Shown: positions 13,705 through 22,315, counted from the stretch's first letter. The stretch is 33,147 nt of DNA from Succinatimonas sp. CAG:777 (GCA_000431835.1 HF987967.1:64112-97258); one strand, 5' to 3'. The notes: generated by a model from the sequence alone, not told the origin. Made by a program: numbers and translations.

Positions 13705-15213
13705 ATGAAATTTTCTGGAAACCTCCTGATCCTCGAAAAAGACAGCCAGAAGCGCCAGTCGCTCGAAACCATATTCTCATTTTTAGGTTTGGTCTGTCAG
13801 AGTGGCGATGCTGCCGACTGCCTGTCATACTTTGAGGCTGAGGATGCAAATGTTGACTACTGCGTACTCGGGGACGTCGACTCTCTAGACTGCAGAAAGC
13901 TGTTAAAGGAACATAAGGATACAGCCTTTCTTTTATGCTCCTCAAAGTGCAGTGAGGATTTGAGCTCATGCGCAAACCTTATGGGAACCATAAGCAATGA
14001 TCCAAACTATGATGAGATCATCTCTCTGCTTCACTATTGCCAGTCCTTCAGGACCATGCGCAGATATTCCAGAAAATCAGGTGACGGTGCTGCAGCCCTC
14101 ATCAAGATGTTAGTGGGTCAAGGCAAAGCAATTACAAATGTTCGTCGCTTAATTGAGCAGGTAGCATCTACTGATGCCTCAGTACTTATCTTAGGTGAAT
14201 CAGGTACTGGTAAAGAGGTGGTAGCTCGTGCAATTCATGAGTTATCTAACCGTAAAAATAAAGCTTTCGTTCCCGTAAACTGCGGTGCTATCCCAGGTGA
14301 ATTACTAGAGTCAGAATTATTCGGTCATGAAAAAGGTGCATTTACTGGTGCCATCAGTGCTCATGAAGGTCGTTTTGAATTAGCTGAAGGCGGTACCATC
14401 TTCCTAGATGAAATCGGTGATATGCCTTTACAGATGCAGGTAAAGTTACTGCGTGTACTTCAAGAAAGACAATTTGAAAGAGTAGGTTCAAACAAACCAA
14501 TTAAAGCTGATGTAAGAGTAATTGCTGCAACCCATCAGAATTTAGAAAAGATGGTCGCTGAAAAGACCTTCAGACAGGATCTTTACTACAGACTTAATGT
14601 CTTCCCAATTGATACACCTCCACTGCGTGACAGAACTGACGATATTCCTCTATTAGTTCAAGAGCTAGTAAATCGTCATGGTAAAGAGCAGAAAGCTTCA
14701 ATCAGATTTACTCAAAGAGCTATGTTACAGCTTATGTCTTGCCCATGGCCTGGCAATGTTAGAGAGTTATCTAACTTAGTTGAAAGATTACTAATCTTAC
14801 ATCCAAACGAAATTGTGGATGTTGATGATCTGCCTGTATCCTACAGAGGTGGCAAGCTCGAAGACGATCCCTACGCCGAGCGTATGGCACTTCTTGACAG
14901 TTTCTCCGTTCCTCTGCCAGGTGACGAGGTTCAAGATGATTTTGATGTTGAGGAAGCCGACAGCAAGCCTATTGATCTTCCGCCTCTTCCTGTCATCGAA
15001 GGTGAGAACGATATGGCTCAGGCCTTTATGCCGACACTGTCTCCTGATGGCATCAACCTCAAGGATATGGTTTCAAACATTGAAATCAATATGATTAAGC
15101 AGGCTTTAGGACAAAGTAACGGTGTTGTTGCAAAAGCTTCTGAAATATTAGGCTTACGTCGCACAACTTTAGTTGAAAAAATGAAAAAATATGGCATCGT
15201 AGCCTCAAACTAA
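13705..15213 (+). CDS. flrA: Sigma-54 dependent flagellar master regulator FlrA/FleQ
   Basis: Activates sigma-54 promoters of class II flagellar genes by ATP-driven opening of the promoter complex. Residues 1-125 are a receiver-like FleQ N-terminal domain without the usual phosphoacceptor layout. Residues 135-375 are the AAA+ domain: Walker A GESGTGKE (164-171), the sigma-54 contact loop GAFTGA (211-216), Walker B TIFLDE (231-236). An acidic, proline-rich linker (385-445) leads to a Fis-type helix-turn-helix ending RRTTLVEKMKKYG (485-497), a FleQ/FlrA hallmark. At 502 residues the length is usual. The likely target in this window is the sigma-54 promoter of flgJ-flgK-flgL. pseB begins nine bases after the stop. 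Codon choice differs between the AAA+ part and the flanking parts. Confidence 0.93.
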   Translation: MKFSGNLLILEKDSQKRQSLETIFSFLGLVCQSGDAADCLSYFEAEDANVDYCVLGDVDSLDCRKLLKEHKDTAFLLCSSKCSEDLSSCANLMGTISNDPNYDEIISLLHYCQSFRTMRRYSRKSGDGAAALIKMLVGQGKAITNVRRLIEQVASTDASVLILGESGTGKEVVARAIHELSNRKNKAFVPVNCGAIPGELLESELFGHEKGAFTGAISAHEGRFELAEGGTIFLDEIGDMPLQMQVKLLRVLQERQFERVGSNKPIKADVRVIAATHQNLEKMVAEKTFRQDLYYRLNVFPIDTPPLRDRTDDIPLLVQELVNRHGKEQKASIRFTQRAMLQLMSCPWPGNVRELSNLVERLLILHPNEIVDVDDLPVSYRGGKLEDDPYAERMALLDSFSVPLPGDEVQDDFDVEEADSKPIDLPPLPVIEGENDMAQAFMPTLSPDGINLKDMVSNIEINMIKQALGQSNGVVAKASEILGLRRTTLVEKMKKYGIVASN

Positions 15214-15222
15214 GGATTGGTC

Positions 15223-16260
15223 ATGGATATTAAGCAGTCAATTTCAGAATTATTAAAAGATAAAACAATTCTAGTTACTGGTGGTACTGGCTCTTTTGGT
15301 AACAAATTCATCAAAACTGTCTTAGATGAGTACCCTGTAAAAAAGGTTATTGTCTATTCTAGAGACGAATTAAAACAGTATGAAATGCAACAAAGACTTG
15401 CTAAATATTCCAGCAAGATGCGCTATTTCATCGGTGATGTTCGTGATCTGACAAGATTAAATCTTGCAATGAAGGGAGTGGACATTGTGGTTCATGCAGC
15501 AGCCATCAAACAGGTACCAGCTGCCGAATACAATCCAATGGAATGTATTAAGACAAATATCAACGGTGCTGAAAATGTTATTGAAGCTGCTATGGCTAAT
15601 GACATTGAAAAAGTAGTTGCTCTTTCAACAGATAAAGCTGCTAATCCAATCAACCTTTATGGTGCAACCAAGCTTTGCTCTGATAAATTATTTACAGCTG
15701 CAAATAACTTAGTAGGTTTAGGTAGAACCAGATTTGCTGTGGTTCGTTACGGTAATGTTTCAGGATCTCGTGGCTCTGTAGTACCTTTCTTTAAGAAACT
15801 ACTTGCTGAAAAAGCAGAGTTCATACCTATCACTGATATGAAAATGACTCGCTTCTGGATCTCATTAGAGCAGGGGGTTAACTTCGTATTAAAGACCTTA
15901 GTCAGAATGCACGGTGGCGAAGTTTTTGTGCCTAAGATCCCTTCAATTAATATTGTAGATTTAGCTACAGCTATCGCTCCTAATCTTCCACAAAAAGAAG
16001 TAGGCATCCGTCCAGGCGAAAAGATCCATGAACTTATGTGTCCTAAAGATGATTCAATGCATGTGATTGAGTTTAACGACTTCTTTATCATTCGTCCTTC
16101 AATTACATTTAATAGCAGATCATCTGATTGCTATAAAACTACCATGCTAGGTGAACAGGGAAAGCCTGTAGAACTTGGCTTTGAGTACAATTCAAAAAAT
16201 AATCCTAACTTCTTAAATGTAGAAGAAATTAGAGACTTTTTACAAAAACAGGAAAAGTAA
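15223..16260 (+). CDS. pseB: UDP-GlcNAc 4,6-dehydratase (inverting) PseB
   Basis: First enzyme of CMP-pseudaminic acid synthesis: converts UDP-GlcNAc to the 4-keto-6-deoxy-L-arabino sugar nucleotide, NADP-dependent, in the cytoplasm. It is an extended short-chain dehydrogenase with the dinucleotide site TGGTGSFG (19-26), the STDK segment (135-138) holding the dehydratase Asp-Lys pair, and Tyr146/Lys150 (YGATK). KQVPAAEYNPMECIKTNING is typical of PseB. I start at the ATG at 15223, which has AAGGA upstream; an in-frame TTG at 15217 would add two residues. It lies nine bases behind flrA, and its stop directly abuts the pseC ATG, so the genes are probably co-transcribed and translationally coupled. 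Confidence 0.93.
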   Translation: MDIKQSISELLKDKTILVTGGTGSFGNKFIKTVLDEYPVKKVIVYSRDELKQYEMQQRLAKYSSKMRYFIGDVRDLTRLNLAMKGVDIVVHAAAIKQVPAAEYNPMECIKTNINGAENVIEAAMANDIEKVVALSTDKAANPINLYGATKLCSDKLFTAANNLVGLGRTRFAVVRYGNVSGSRGSVVPFFKKLLAEKAEFIPITDMKMTRFWISLEQGVNFVLKTLVRMHGGEVFVPKIPSINIVDLATAIAPNLPQKEVGIRPGEKIHELMCPKDDSMHVIEFNDFFIIRPSITFNSRSSDCYKTTMLGEQGKPVELGFEYNSKNNPNFLNVEEIRDFLQKQEK

Positions 16261-17421
16261 ATGATACCTTACAGCACTCAGACAATTGAATATGATGATC
16301 TGGAGGCTGTAAGAGATGTTCTTACTTCTCCATTTCTCACTTGCGGTCCTAAAATCACCGAATTTGAAGACAAAGTTTGTACCTATACAGGTGCCAACTT
16401 TGCTGTAGGTGTTAATTCTTGTACTTCAGCTTTGCACCTTGCCATGATTGCTTTAGGTGTATCTAAAGGCGACAGAGTCTTTGTAAGTGCAATTAGCTTT
16501 GTAGCCTCATCTAACTGCGCCCGTTATCAGGGAGCTGAGGTTGACTTTATCGATGTTGATAAATATACAGGTAACCTTGATGTTGATAGCTTAGAACAGA
16601 TGCTCATTGATGCTGACAAAGAACATAGATTACCAAAGGTTGTGGTTGCAGTTCACCTTTCAGGTAGAGCTGTTGATCTTGAAAGAATAGCTAAGCTAAA
16701 AGCTAAATACGGCTTTTATCTAATCGAAGACGCAGCTCATGCTTTTGGTGCGATTTATCATGACACTATGATAGGCTCCTGTAAGTTCTCTGATATTACT
16801 GTCTTAAGTTTCCATCCTGTAAAAATCATTACAACAGCAGAAGGAGGAATGTGCCTTACCAATAATGAAAATTTGTATAAGCTCATGCGCAAATTCTCAA
16901 CCCATGGTATTGAGCATAATCTTGATGCTCTTGAGAACAAAGATATGCCTGCTTACTATTATGAAATGCAGGATTTGGGCTTTAACTACCGTCTGTCAGA
17001 TTTGCAGGCAGCATTAGGTATTTCACAATTAGCTAAAGTTGATGAACTCTTAAGAAAACGCCGTGAAATTGCTCATGACTATCAAGAGCTTTTAGGTGAC
17101 AGTGAGAATTTGACCTTGCCTGTAGCTGATACTCCTGAATCAATAAGTTCATGGCATCTCTATCAGGTAGGTATTAAAGGAGATTTTAGAGATACTGTCT
17201 ATAAAACTTTAAGATCACGTGGCATCGGTGTTCAAATCCATTACTTACCAATTTATGATCATCCTTACTACAAGAAACTAAAAGACTACCCTCTCTTAGA
17301 TGGTGCTGAGTATTTCTTTAAACATACTCTATCAATTCCTTTATATCCTAATTTAAAGAAACTTGATATGCAGATGGTAGCAGCCACTCTTCAAAGCGTT
17401 GTAGACAACCTTAATGAGTAA
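16261..17421 (+). CDS. pseC: Pseudaminic acid pathway aminotransferase PseC
   Basis: PLP enzyme of the DegT/DnrJ/EryC1 family that aminates C4 of the PseB product, with glutamate as donor, to give UDP-4-amino-4,6-dideoxy-beta-L-AltNAc. Residues to note: Asp157 in the IEDAAHA motif, which faces the PLP ring nitrogen, and Lys188 in SFHPVKIITTAEGG, which forms the PLP Schiff base. FNYRLSDLQAALGISQL and HYLPIYDHPYYKK are family landmarks near the C-terminus. Its 386 residues match the usual length. The ATG follows the pseB stop with no gap. Next comes pseF after 33 bases. The assignment rests on both motifs and neighbours. Confidence 0.92.
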   Translation: MIPYSTQTIEYDDLEAVRDVLTSPFLTCGPKITEFEDKVCTYTGANFAVGVNSCTSALHLAMIALGVSKGDRVFVSAISFVASSNCARYQGAEVDFIDVDKYTGNLDVDSLEQMLIDADKEHRLPKVVVAVHLSGRAVDLERIAKLKAKYGFYLIEDAAHAFGAIYHDTMIGSCKFSDITVLSFHPVKIITTAEGGMCLTNNENLYKLMRKFSTHGIEHNLDALENKDMPAYYYEMQDLGFNYRLSDLQAALGISQLAKVDELLRKRREIAHDYQELLGDSENLTLPVADTPESISSWHLYQVGIKGDFRDTVYKTLRSRGIGVQIHYLPIYDHPYYKKLKDYPLLDGAEYFFKHTLSIPLYPNLKKLDMQMVAATLQSVVDNLNE

Positions 17422-17454
17422 ACTCTTTGTATGTAAGTTCACAGGTATGTTTTT

Positions 17455-18147
17455 ATGAGTAAAATTGCAGTTATTCCTGCTCGTGGCGGTTCTAAAAGAA
17501 TTCCTTTAAAAAACATTAAAGAGTTCAATGGAGCACCTCTCATCAGTTATTCAATCAAGGCTGCCTTAGAAAGTAAACTTTTTGATAAAGTCGTAGTTTC
17601 AACCGATGATGAAAAAATAGCTTCAGTTGCTAAATCTTTTGGAGCAGAAGTTCCTTTTTTAAGAGATAAATCTCTGGCTGATGACTTTACAGGTACCTTT
17701 GCAGTTGTCAAAGATGCTTATCTAAAACTAAAAGACTCCTTTTCATCTTTAGATACTGTCTGCTGTATTTATGCAACAGCGCCTCTTTTAAAAGCAAAAC
17801 ATTTACAAGAAGCCTACAACCTCATGCAAAATGCTCATGCAAAATCTGTTATCAGTATCTGTGAATTTCCTTTCCCTATTCAAAGAGCTTTTGTCAAAGA
17901 TGACAATGGTAACTTGTCATATCGTGAGCCTAAATTTGCTCCTATGAGATCTCAGGATCTGAAAAAGTGTTATCAGGACTGTGGCTTATTCTATTTTTAT
18001 GACAAATCCTGTTTTGAGTATACTAAAGACTATCAGTCTATTGGCTATGCAATGCCTCGTCATCGTGTCATCGATATTGATACTCCTGAGGATTGGGATT
18101 ATGCCTGTGCTATGGCAAAAGCTGTAGAAGAACTTAAGCTTGATTGA
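17455..18147 (+). CDS. pseF: CMP-pseudaminic acid cytidylyltransferase PseF
   Basis: Last step of the pathway: joins CTP and pseudaminic acid to give CMP-Pse, the donor used by flagellin glycosyltransferases. The N-terminal motif AVIPARGGSKRIPLKN (5-20) is the CTP site of the CMP-nonulosonate synthetase family, followed by KVVVSTDDEKIASVA. The C-terminus RHRVIDIDTPEDWDYA is characteristic. Members for sialic and legionaminic acid are close relatives; PseF is chosen because pseB, pseC and pseG surround it. AGGT precedes the ATG at a suitable distance. Length (230 residues) is normal. Confidence 0.88.
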   Translation: MSKIAVIPARGGSKRIPLKNIKEFNGAPLISYSIKAALESKLFDKVVVSTDDEKIASVAKSFGAEVPFLRDKSLADDFTGTFAVVKDAYLKLKDSFSSLDTVCCIYATAPLLKAKHLQEAYNLMQNAHAKSVISICEFPFPIQRAFVKDDNGNLSYREPKFAPMRSQDLKKCYQDCGLFYFYDKSCFEYTKDYQSIGYAMPRHRVIDIDTPEDWDYACAMAKAVEELKLD

Positions 18148-18172
18148 ACTTATGTCTTTAAGTTAATTAAAA

Positions 18173-19180
18173 ATGACTAATGAAAAACCTACCATCGTGG
18201 CTGTATTAAAAGCTGATGAAATCATCGGTACTGGTCACTTAATGAGAGTAAAAACAATCTTAAATTACTTTAAAGATTATAACCTTGCGCTTGTAGGTGA
18301 CTCTCTATCTGAAGCTTTACTACCTCTGTGCAAAGAGTTTTCTGAAATTACCATAACTTCTAAAGATAAACTCGCATCATTTGTATTAGCATTTCATCCA
18401 GCACTTTGCATCATTGATCATTACTATTTAGATGCAAGCTTTGAAGAACAAATCTACCCTTATACAAAAGTTGTTGTAATTGACGATTTAGTTAACAGAA
18501 AACATCAATGTCATATGCTCTTTGATTCCTGGGTACTAAGACAGGATGAAGAATACCAGTCATTAGTTAACAATGATTGTATTCTCTGCGTAGGTCATGA
18601 CTACAACTATGTAAAAGAGGCTTTGTCAAAACTCCCCCACACAGTATCCAAAACTGGTCTACCTCGAGTTTTAGTTAACTTTGGAGGCTCAGATCCGGCC
18701 CATGCCTGTCTCAATACTGCAGTAGGTATTAAAAATGGTAATTTAAATCAGAATTATGAATTTACCTTTCTCTCAGGGATGTCTAATCCAGATCATGACA
18801 AAATAAAAGACTTACTCTCTACACTTGATAACGTCACAGTGCAAAGACATTGCTCTGATATGCCTGTCCTCTTTTCAAATATCGATCTTGCAATAGGTGC
18901 TGCAGGTGGTATGAACACAGAGCGTAACGTAGCAGGCATTCCCTCAATAGTTGTAGAGATAGCTGACAACCAAAAAGGTGTTTGCTCATTCATTAAAGAG
19001 TACAACTTAGGTGAATGTCTAAAGGTTGAAGACTTAAAAGATCCGGTTATCGTCAACTCAACATTACAAAATTTAATCGCAAATAGATCAATTTACACAC
19101 ACAACTGTCAGAAGCTTTATTCAAAAAATGGCATTTTAAATGTTGTGAACAACATCAAAAAATTATTAACATTGTATTAA
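18173..19180 (+). CDS. pseG: UDP-2,4-diacetamido-trideoxyaltropyranose hydrolase PseG
   Basis: Removes UDP from the diacetamido-trideoxy-altrose nucleotide to release the free sugar that PseI condenses with phosphoenolpyruvate. It has the GT-B fold of MurG-like proteins. The N-terminal motif GTGHLMR (19-25) holds the catalytic His22, and VVIDDLVNRKH, VLVNFGGSDPAH and AIGAAGGMNTERNVAGIPS match the family's nucleotide-binding loops. It is 335 residues, 25 bases after pseF, with only a weak ribosome site. It is the last gene of the group: no pseH or pseI follows, although the pathway needs both, so they must be elsewhere or replaced. Confidence 0.9.
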   Translation: MTNEKPTIVAVLKADEIIGTGHLMRVKTILNYFKDYNLALVGDSLSEALLPLCKEFSEITITSKDKLASFVLAFHPALCIIDHYYLDASFEEQIYPYTKVVVIDDLVNRKHQCHMLFDSWVLRQDEEYQSLVNNDCILCVGHDYNYVKEALSKLPHTVSKTGLPRVLVNFGGSDPAHACLNTAVGIKNGNLNQNYEFTFLSGMSNPDHDKIKDLLSTLDNVTVQRHCSDMPVLFSNIDLAIGAAGGMNTERNVAGIPSIVVEIADNQKGVCSFIKEYNLGECLKVEDLKDPVIVNSTLQNLIANRSIYTHNCQKLYSKNGILNVVNNIKKLLTLY

Positions 19181-19608
19181 ACAAATACATACATATAGCA
19201 AAACGTCGCATTCACAAAAATGTTCACTATATTATTCAATTATATCAAGGAATTAGTTTTAGACAGGAATTTTTGAGAATAAGGCTGTGTGCGAAAAAAA
19301 AGTGCACACAGCTGTCAATTCACCTTTATGAAAGCTATCATCTTAATGGTTCATTTGGGGAATGAAAACCATCTAAACTACATAGCAGCGTCATAATAGC
19401 AAAATCACCCTACTCAAAATGAGATATACATCACATTTTCTGTTTACGGTACATAATTAAGCTTAAATCACATTTTAAAAATAATATTTAAACTTATTGT
19501 AATCGCTTACATATTTTTTTACTTTTATCCCTATTACCTATAACTTTGTATATATTACATCTAATGTATTAAGCAATTATATTAAAAAATAACCAAAGTA
19601 ATCTGATA
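19181..19608. other. Intergenic region behind pseG with a 9-bp hairpin
   Basis: Convergent gap between pseG and ung. GCTGTGTGC (19284-19292) and GCACACAGC (19304-19312) form a perfect 9-bp stem whose 11-base loop is mostly A. No T-run follows on the plus strand, so it is not a textbook terminator, though it may end pse transcripts. On the minus strand the loop would be T-rich. The remainder is AT-rich with no gene seen. Confidence 0.5.
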
Positions 19609-20298
19609 CTAAAGCTCTTCAGTACCTTCTAAATGTAAAGGTAGTTGCCAGTCAATAGGCTTTTTATGATGAGCTATTAGATAATTATTTGCTGCAGAAA
19701 AATGGTGGCATCCAAAGAAACCACGACTTGCAGACAGAGGACTTGGATGAGCAGCTCGCAATACGCAATGTTTAAATTGATCAATTTGCAAACCTTTTTG
19801 TTGAGCTGGTTTTCCCCACAACATGAAGACGATGTTCTCACATCTGTCGTTAATGGCTCTGATGACACCATCAGTAAAATCTTCCCATCCCTGATGCTGA
19901 TGAGAATTAGACTCTCCACAATCAACTGTTAACACAGAGTTTAATAAAAGCACGCCCTGTCTTGCCCATGGAATTAAATTGCCATGATCTGGAATTTGAA
20001 AGCCAGGAATGTCAGTACTTAATTCTTTATAAATGTTCTGTAAGGAACGTGGTATTTCAATACCAACATTTACAGAAAAAGACAGGCCCATGGCAAAGCC
20101 AGGAGTCTGGTAAGGATCCTGCCCTAAGATAACTACTTTTAACTTATCAAAAGGAGTATAGGCAAAAGCATTAAAGATATCCTTTTGAGGAGGAAATACA
20201 GTAACTCCCTGCTCCCTTCTTGCCTTTTGAAAAGCATAAGCATGTTTAAAGGTTTCAGTGTTTTTTAAAGGTCCAATGATATCTTTCCAATTAGCCAT
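19609..20298 (-). CDS. ung: Uracil-DNA glycosylase
   Basis: Excises uracil from DNA to start base-excision repair. A family 1 UNG of 229 residues: the water-activating loop reads GQDPYQ (59-64) with catalytic Asp61, GVLLLNSVLTV (115-125) carries the uracil-reading asparagine (Asn120), GWEDF follows, and HPSPLSA (184-190) is the DNA-intercalation loop with catalytic His184. In E. coli the first loop ends in His (GQDPYH) and the next segment is GQAHGL; here the residues are Gln and GFAMGL, an uncommon variation outside the catalytic pair. A good ATG follows GGAG. It is divergent from the Bax inhibitor-1 gene. Confidence 0.95.
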   Translation of the reverse strand: MANWKDIIGPLKNTETFKHAYAFQKARREQGVTVFPPQKDIFNAFAYTPFDKLKVVILGQDPYQTPGFAMGLSFSVNVGIEIPRSLQNIYKELSTDIPGFQIPDHGNLIPWARQGVLLLNSVLTVDCGESNSHQHQGWEDFTDGVIRAINDRCENIVFMLWGKPAQQKGLQIDQFKHCVLRAAHPSPLSASRGFFGCHHFSAANNYLIAHHKKPIDWQLPLHLEGTEEL

Positions 20299-20377
20299 GT
20301 CTGCTCCAAAACAGTTATTTGTATCAGATAATAATATATATCATCACTAAGTTTCATATAAGAATAGTGTTGTATTG

Positions 20378-20383
20378 TATAAT
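20378..20383 (+). promoter_or_regulatory. Possible -10 element of the Bax inhibitor-1 gene
   Basis: A perfect TATAAT lies 107 bases before the start codon. The -35 position (CATATA region) is poor, so this is only suggestive. Confidence 0.3.
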
Positions 20384-20490
20384 GACATCTAGAATGTGTG
20401 AAATAAATGCCAAGAATTCATGCATTACTGTCTATGATCTGTAAGAATAACAAAATTTATGCAGATTATGCTTTTTTTAAGGAGACTCAA

Positions 20491-21234
20491 ATGCAATCAT
20501 CAAATCCTGCCATCTCTGTCATCAGAAAAAATGCAGGTGTATACAACTTCGGTGGAACTGAAGCTGGTGCAACCATTTCTGGTACTACAACCAAATCAAT
20601 TGTGTTAGTAGCACTAACCTTGATCATTGGCTACTTTGCAATGAATTACACCATAAACTCTGTCTATACCACAGGTCAGGTACCTAATGGTTTAATGTTA
20701 GGTTCTGTAATTCTAGGCTTTATTGTAGCTTTAGTAACCATCTTCAAGCCAACAGCCGCACCTATCACAGCTCCAATCTATGCTGTTTTAGAAGGTGGTG
20801 CTTTAGGCTCTTTATCAGGTATTTTTGAAATCAAGTACCCTGGTATTGTCTCAACTGCTGTGATGTCTACATTTGTAGTAGTTATGACTATGCTTGCTTT
20901 ATGGAAGTTTAAGATCATTGTGCCAACACAGCGTTTTCGTTCAATCATCACTGGTGCTATTGGCGGTATCTGCGTTCTTTACATTGCAAACATGATTTTC
21001 TCACTATTTGGCGCTAACTTAATTCCTCAGACAGGACCAATCTCAATCATCGTTTCATTAGTAGTTTGCACCGTTGCAGCATTCAGCTTAGTTTTAGACT
21101 TCGAGAACATTCAGGTAAGCGTAGATGAAGGTCTACCAAAGTACTTTGAGTACTACAATGCCTTCTCATTATTAGTAACCATTTGCTGGTTATATGTTGA
21201 GATCTTAAAGTTATTATCAAAGAGAGAGAACTAA
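20491..21234 (+). CDS. Bax inhibitor-1/YccA family inner membrane protein
   Basis: A 247-residue integral membrane protein of the BaxI_1 branch. The family N-terminus is clear (SNPAISVIRKNAGVYNFGGT), and about seven hydrophobic segments follow (for example SIVLVALTLIIGYFAMNYTI and GLMLGSVILGFIVALVTIF). The short PTAAPITAPIYAVLEGGALG segment and the acidic residues of the last helices, including VLDFENIQ, are typical. Relatives are pH-sensitive Ca2+ channels or partners of membrane proteases; the role here is not known. The ATG at 20491 has AAGGAG upstream and gives the family start; an upstream ATG at 20407 would add 28 hydrophilic residues and is unlikely. A strong terminator follows. Confidence 0.88.
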   Translation: MQSSNPAISVIRKNAGVYNFGGTEAGATISGTTTKSIVLVALTLIIGYFAMNYTINSVYTTGQVPNGLMLGSVILGFIVALVTIFKPTAAPITAPIYAVLEGGALGSLSGIFEIKYPGIVSTAVMSTFVVVMTMLALWKFKIIVPTQRFRSIITGAIGGICVLYIANMIFSLFGANLIPQTGPISIIVSLVVCTVAAFSLVLDFENIQVSVDEGLPKYFEYYNAFSLLVTICWLYVEILKLLSKREN

Positions 21235-21260
21235 TCTTCTCATTTAAGATACCAATCGAC

Positions 21261-21288
21261 AAAAAGAGAGCCTTGGGCTCTCTTTTTT
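21261..21288. terminator. Terminator of the Bax inhibitor-1 gene
   Basis: GAGAGCC (21266-21272) and GGCTCTC (21276-21282) pair around a 3-base loop, with five A before and six T after, so it can act on both strands. It lies 27 bases after the stop. Confidence 0.88.
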
Positions 21289-21309
21289 CTTTGTCATACA
21301 ATTAAGTTA

Positions 21310-22108
21310 TCAGTACAGCACAGGATCGGTTACCGATACCTTAAAAAGTGTATAGCCTACAACAGTACCTTCAATTACCTTAATATCGCCTACTTGAAAG
21401 CTATCTAAAACATTAACCCTGACCTTATCAAGTGTAAATTTAACATTGCGTAAGCCATAACTGTCAGCTGACATTTCAACAAAAGGTTCGTCACCTAAAA
21501 CAGAAATCTTAATGATCTTGCCTTTAATACACAGACGTCTGTCTTTATAGACATCATCAGCTTTTTCTTCATTTAGCTCATAGTCAGTCGTGATCCTGTT
21601 TGCAGAAACTACTACGGTCTTTGCTGCAGGCTCTGTATCTGTAACGGAGAGCTTCCTACTTCAGCATCTTTACTGTCGTCTTTTTCACTCATTACAGATG
21701 TGCTCTTACTGTTAAGAGCTACACTCATGTTGACGTCAGACGCATCAACTTGAGTTGGAGCTTCTGTTCTAGGAGTTTCTCTATTACCAGAGTATGTTCC
21801 TTTACTATCGGTACTAGTATCATCATGTGGCTTATAGGCTTCATCAGCATAAAAGCCTACTACAGCGATTGCTTTTGAGATACTGATTTTATTGTTTTGA
21901 CGAGTAAGATCTGAGGCGCACTTTATGAGATCATCATCTGTAAAAACGTCACCAGAACCTTCTACAGAGGACACAATCTTATCAATGCATGCATGGTTTT
22001 ACAATAGATCTTATTTCATCATCAGAAGGAGCATAGACCACACAAGGATAGAGTTCTGATATAGCAAATGCCGTGTTTGGAACAGAACTGAAAGATAAAT
22101 TTTCAAAA
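21310..22108 (-). pseudogene. Decayed gene for an exported protein with C-terminal OB-fold (tRNA_anti-like)
   Basis: Read on the minus strand, three frames carry consecutive pieces of one protein. Near 22105-22050 are remnants of a signal-like N-terminus (KIYLSVLF in one frame, VPNTAFAISELYPCVVYAPS in the next). A duplicated ATGC unit at 21985-21995 then breaks the frame; removing one copy restores VKPCIDKIVSSVEGSGDVF. A 120-residue stretch follows, ending in a Ser/Thr-rich linker. Near 21650 the frame shifts again into YELNEEKADDVYKDRRLCIK, then VKFTLDKVRVNVLDSFQVGD, IEGTVVGYTLF and TDPVLY, ending at TGA 21310. The last part fits the tRNA_anti-like OB-fold family of small exported proteins. 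No valid start codon leads into the first frame. The N-terminal half is unrecognised. Sequencing error could explain one shift but hardly all. Confidence 0.72.
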
Positions 22109-22128
22109 CAGAACTAACCAAAGTTAAC

Positions 22129-22161
22129 CGCCTGTAAACGAAAGCTTACGGGCGTTTTTTT
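22129..22161 (+). terminator. Orphan plus-strand terminator
   Basis: CGCCTGTAA (22129-22137) pairs with TTACGGGCG (22146-22154), nine pairs with one G-T, and seven T follow. No plus-strand gene precedes it: the nearest, the Bax inhibitor-1 gene, already has its own terminator 840 bases upstream. It may belong to an unseen RNA or be a relic. Confidence 0.65.
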
Positions 22162-22315
22162 AATTTCGATAGTCTATCCTAAACCTACTTCTTTCCGATC
22201 TTGCTACAGTTCACACTATTTTCTGCAAAAAATGGTCATTTGATAAACATATTAGCAACAAGTTCAAAAAGGCCTTAAATTTCTGTGATCTAGCATGATA
22301 ATATCAAAAATTAGT

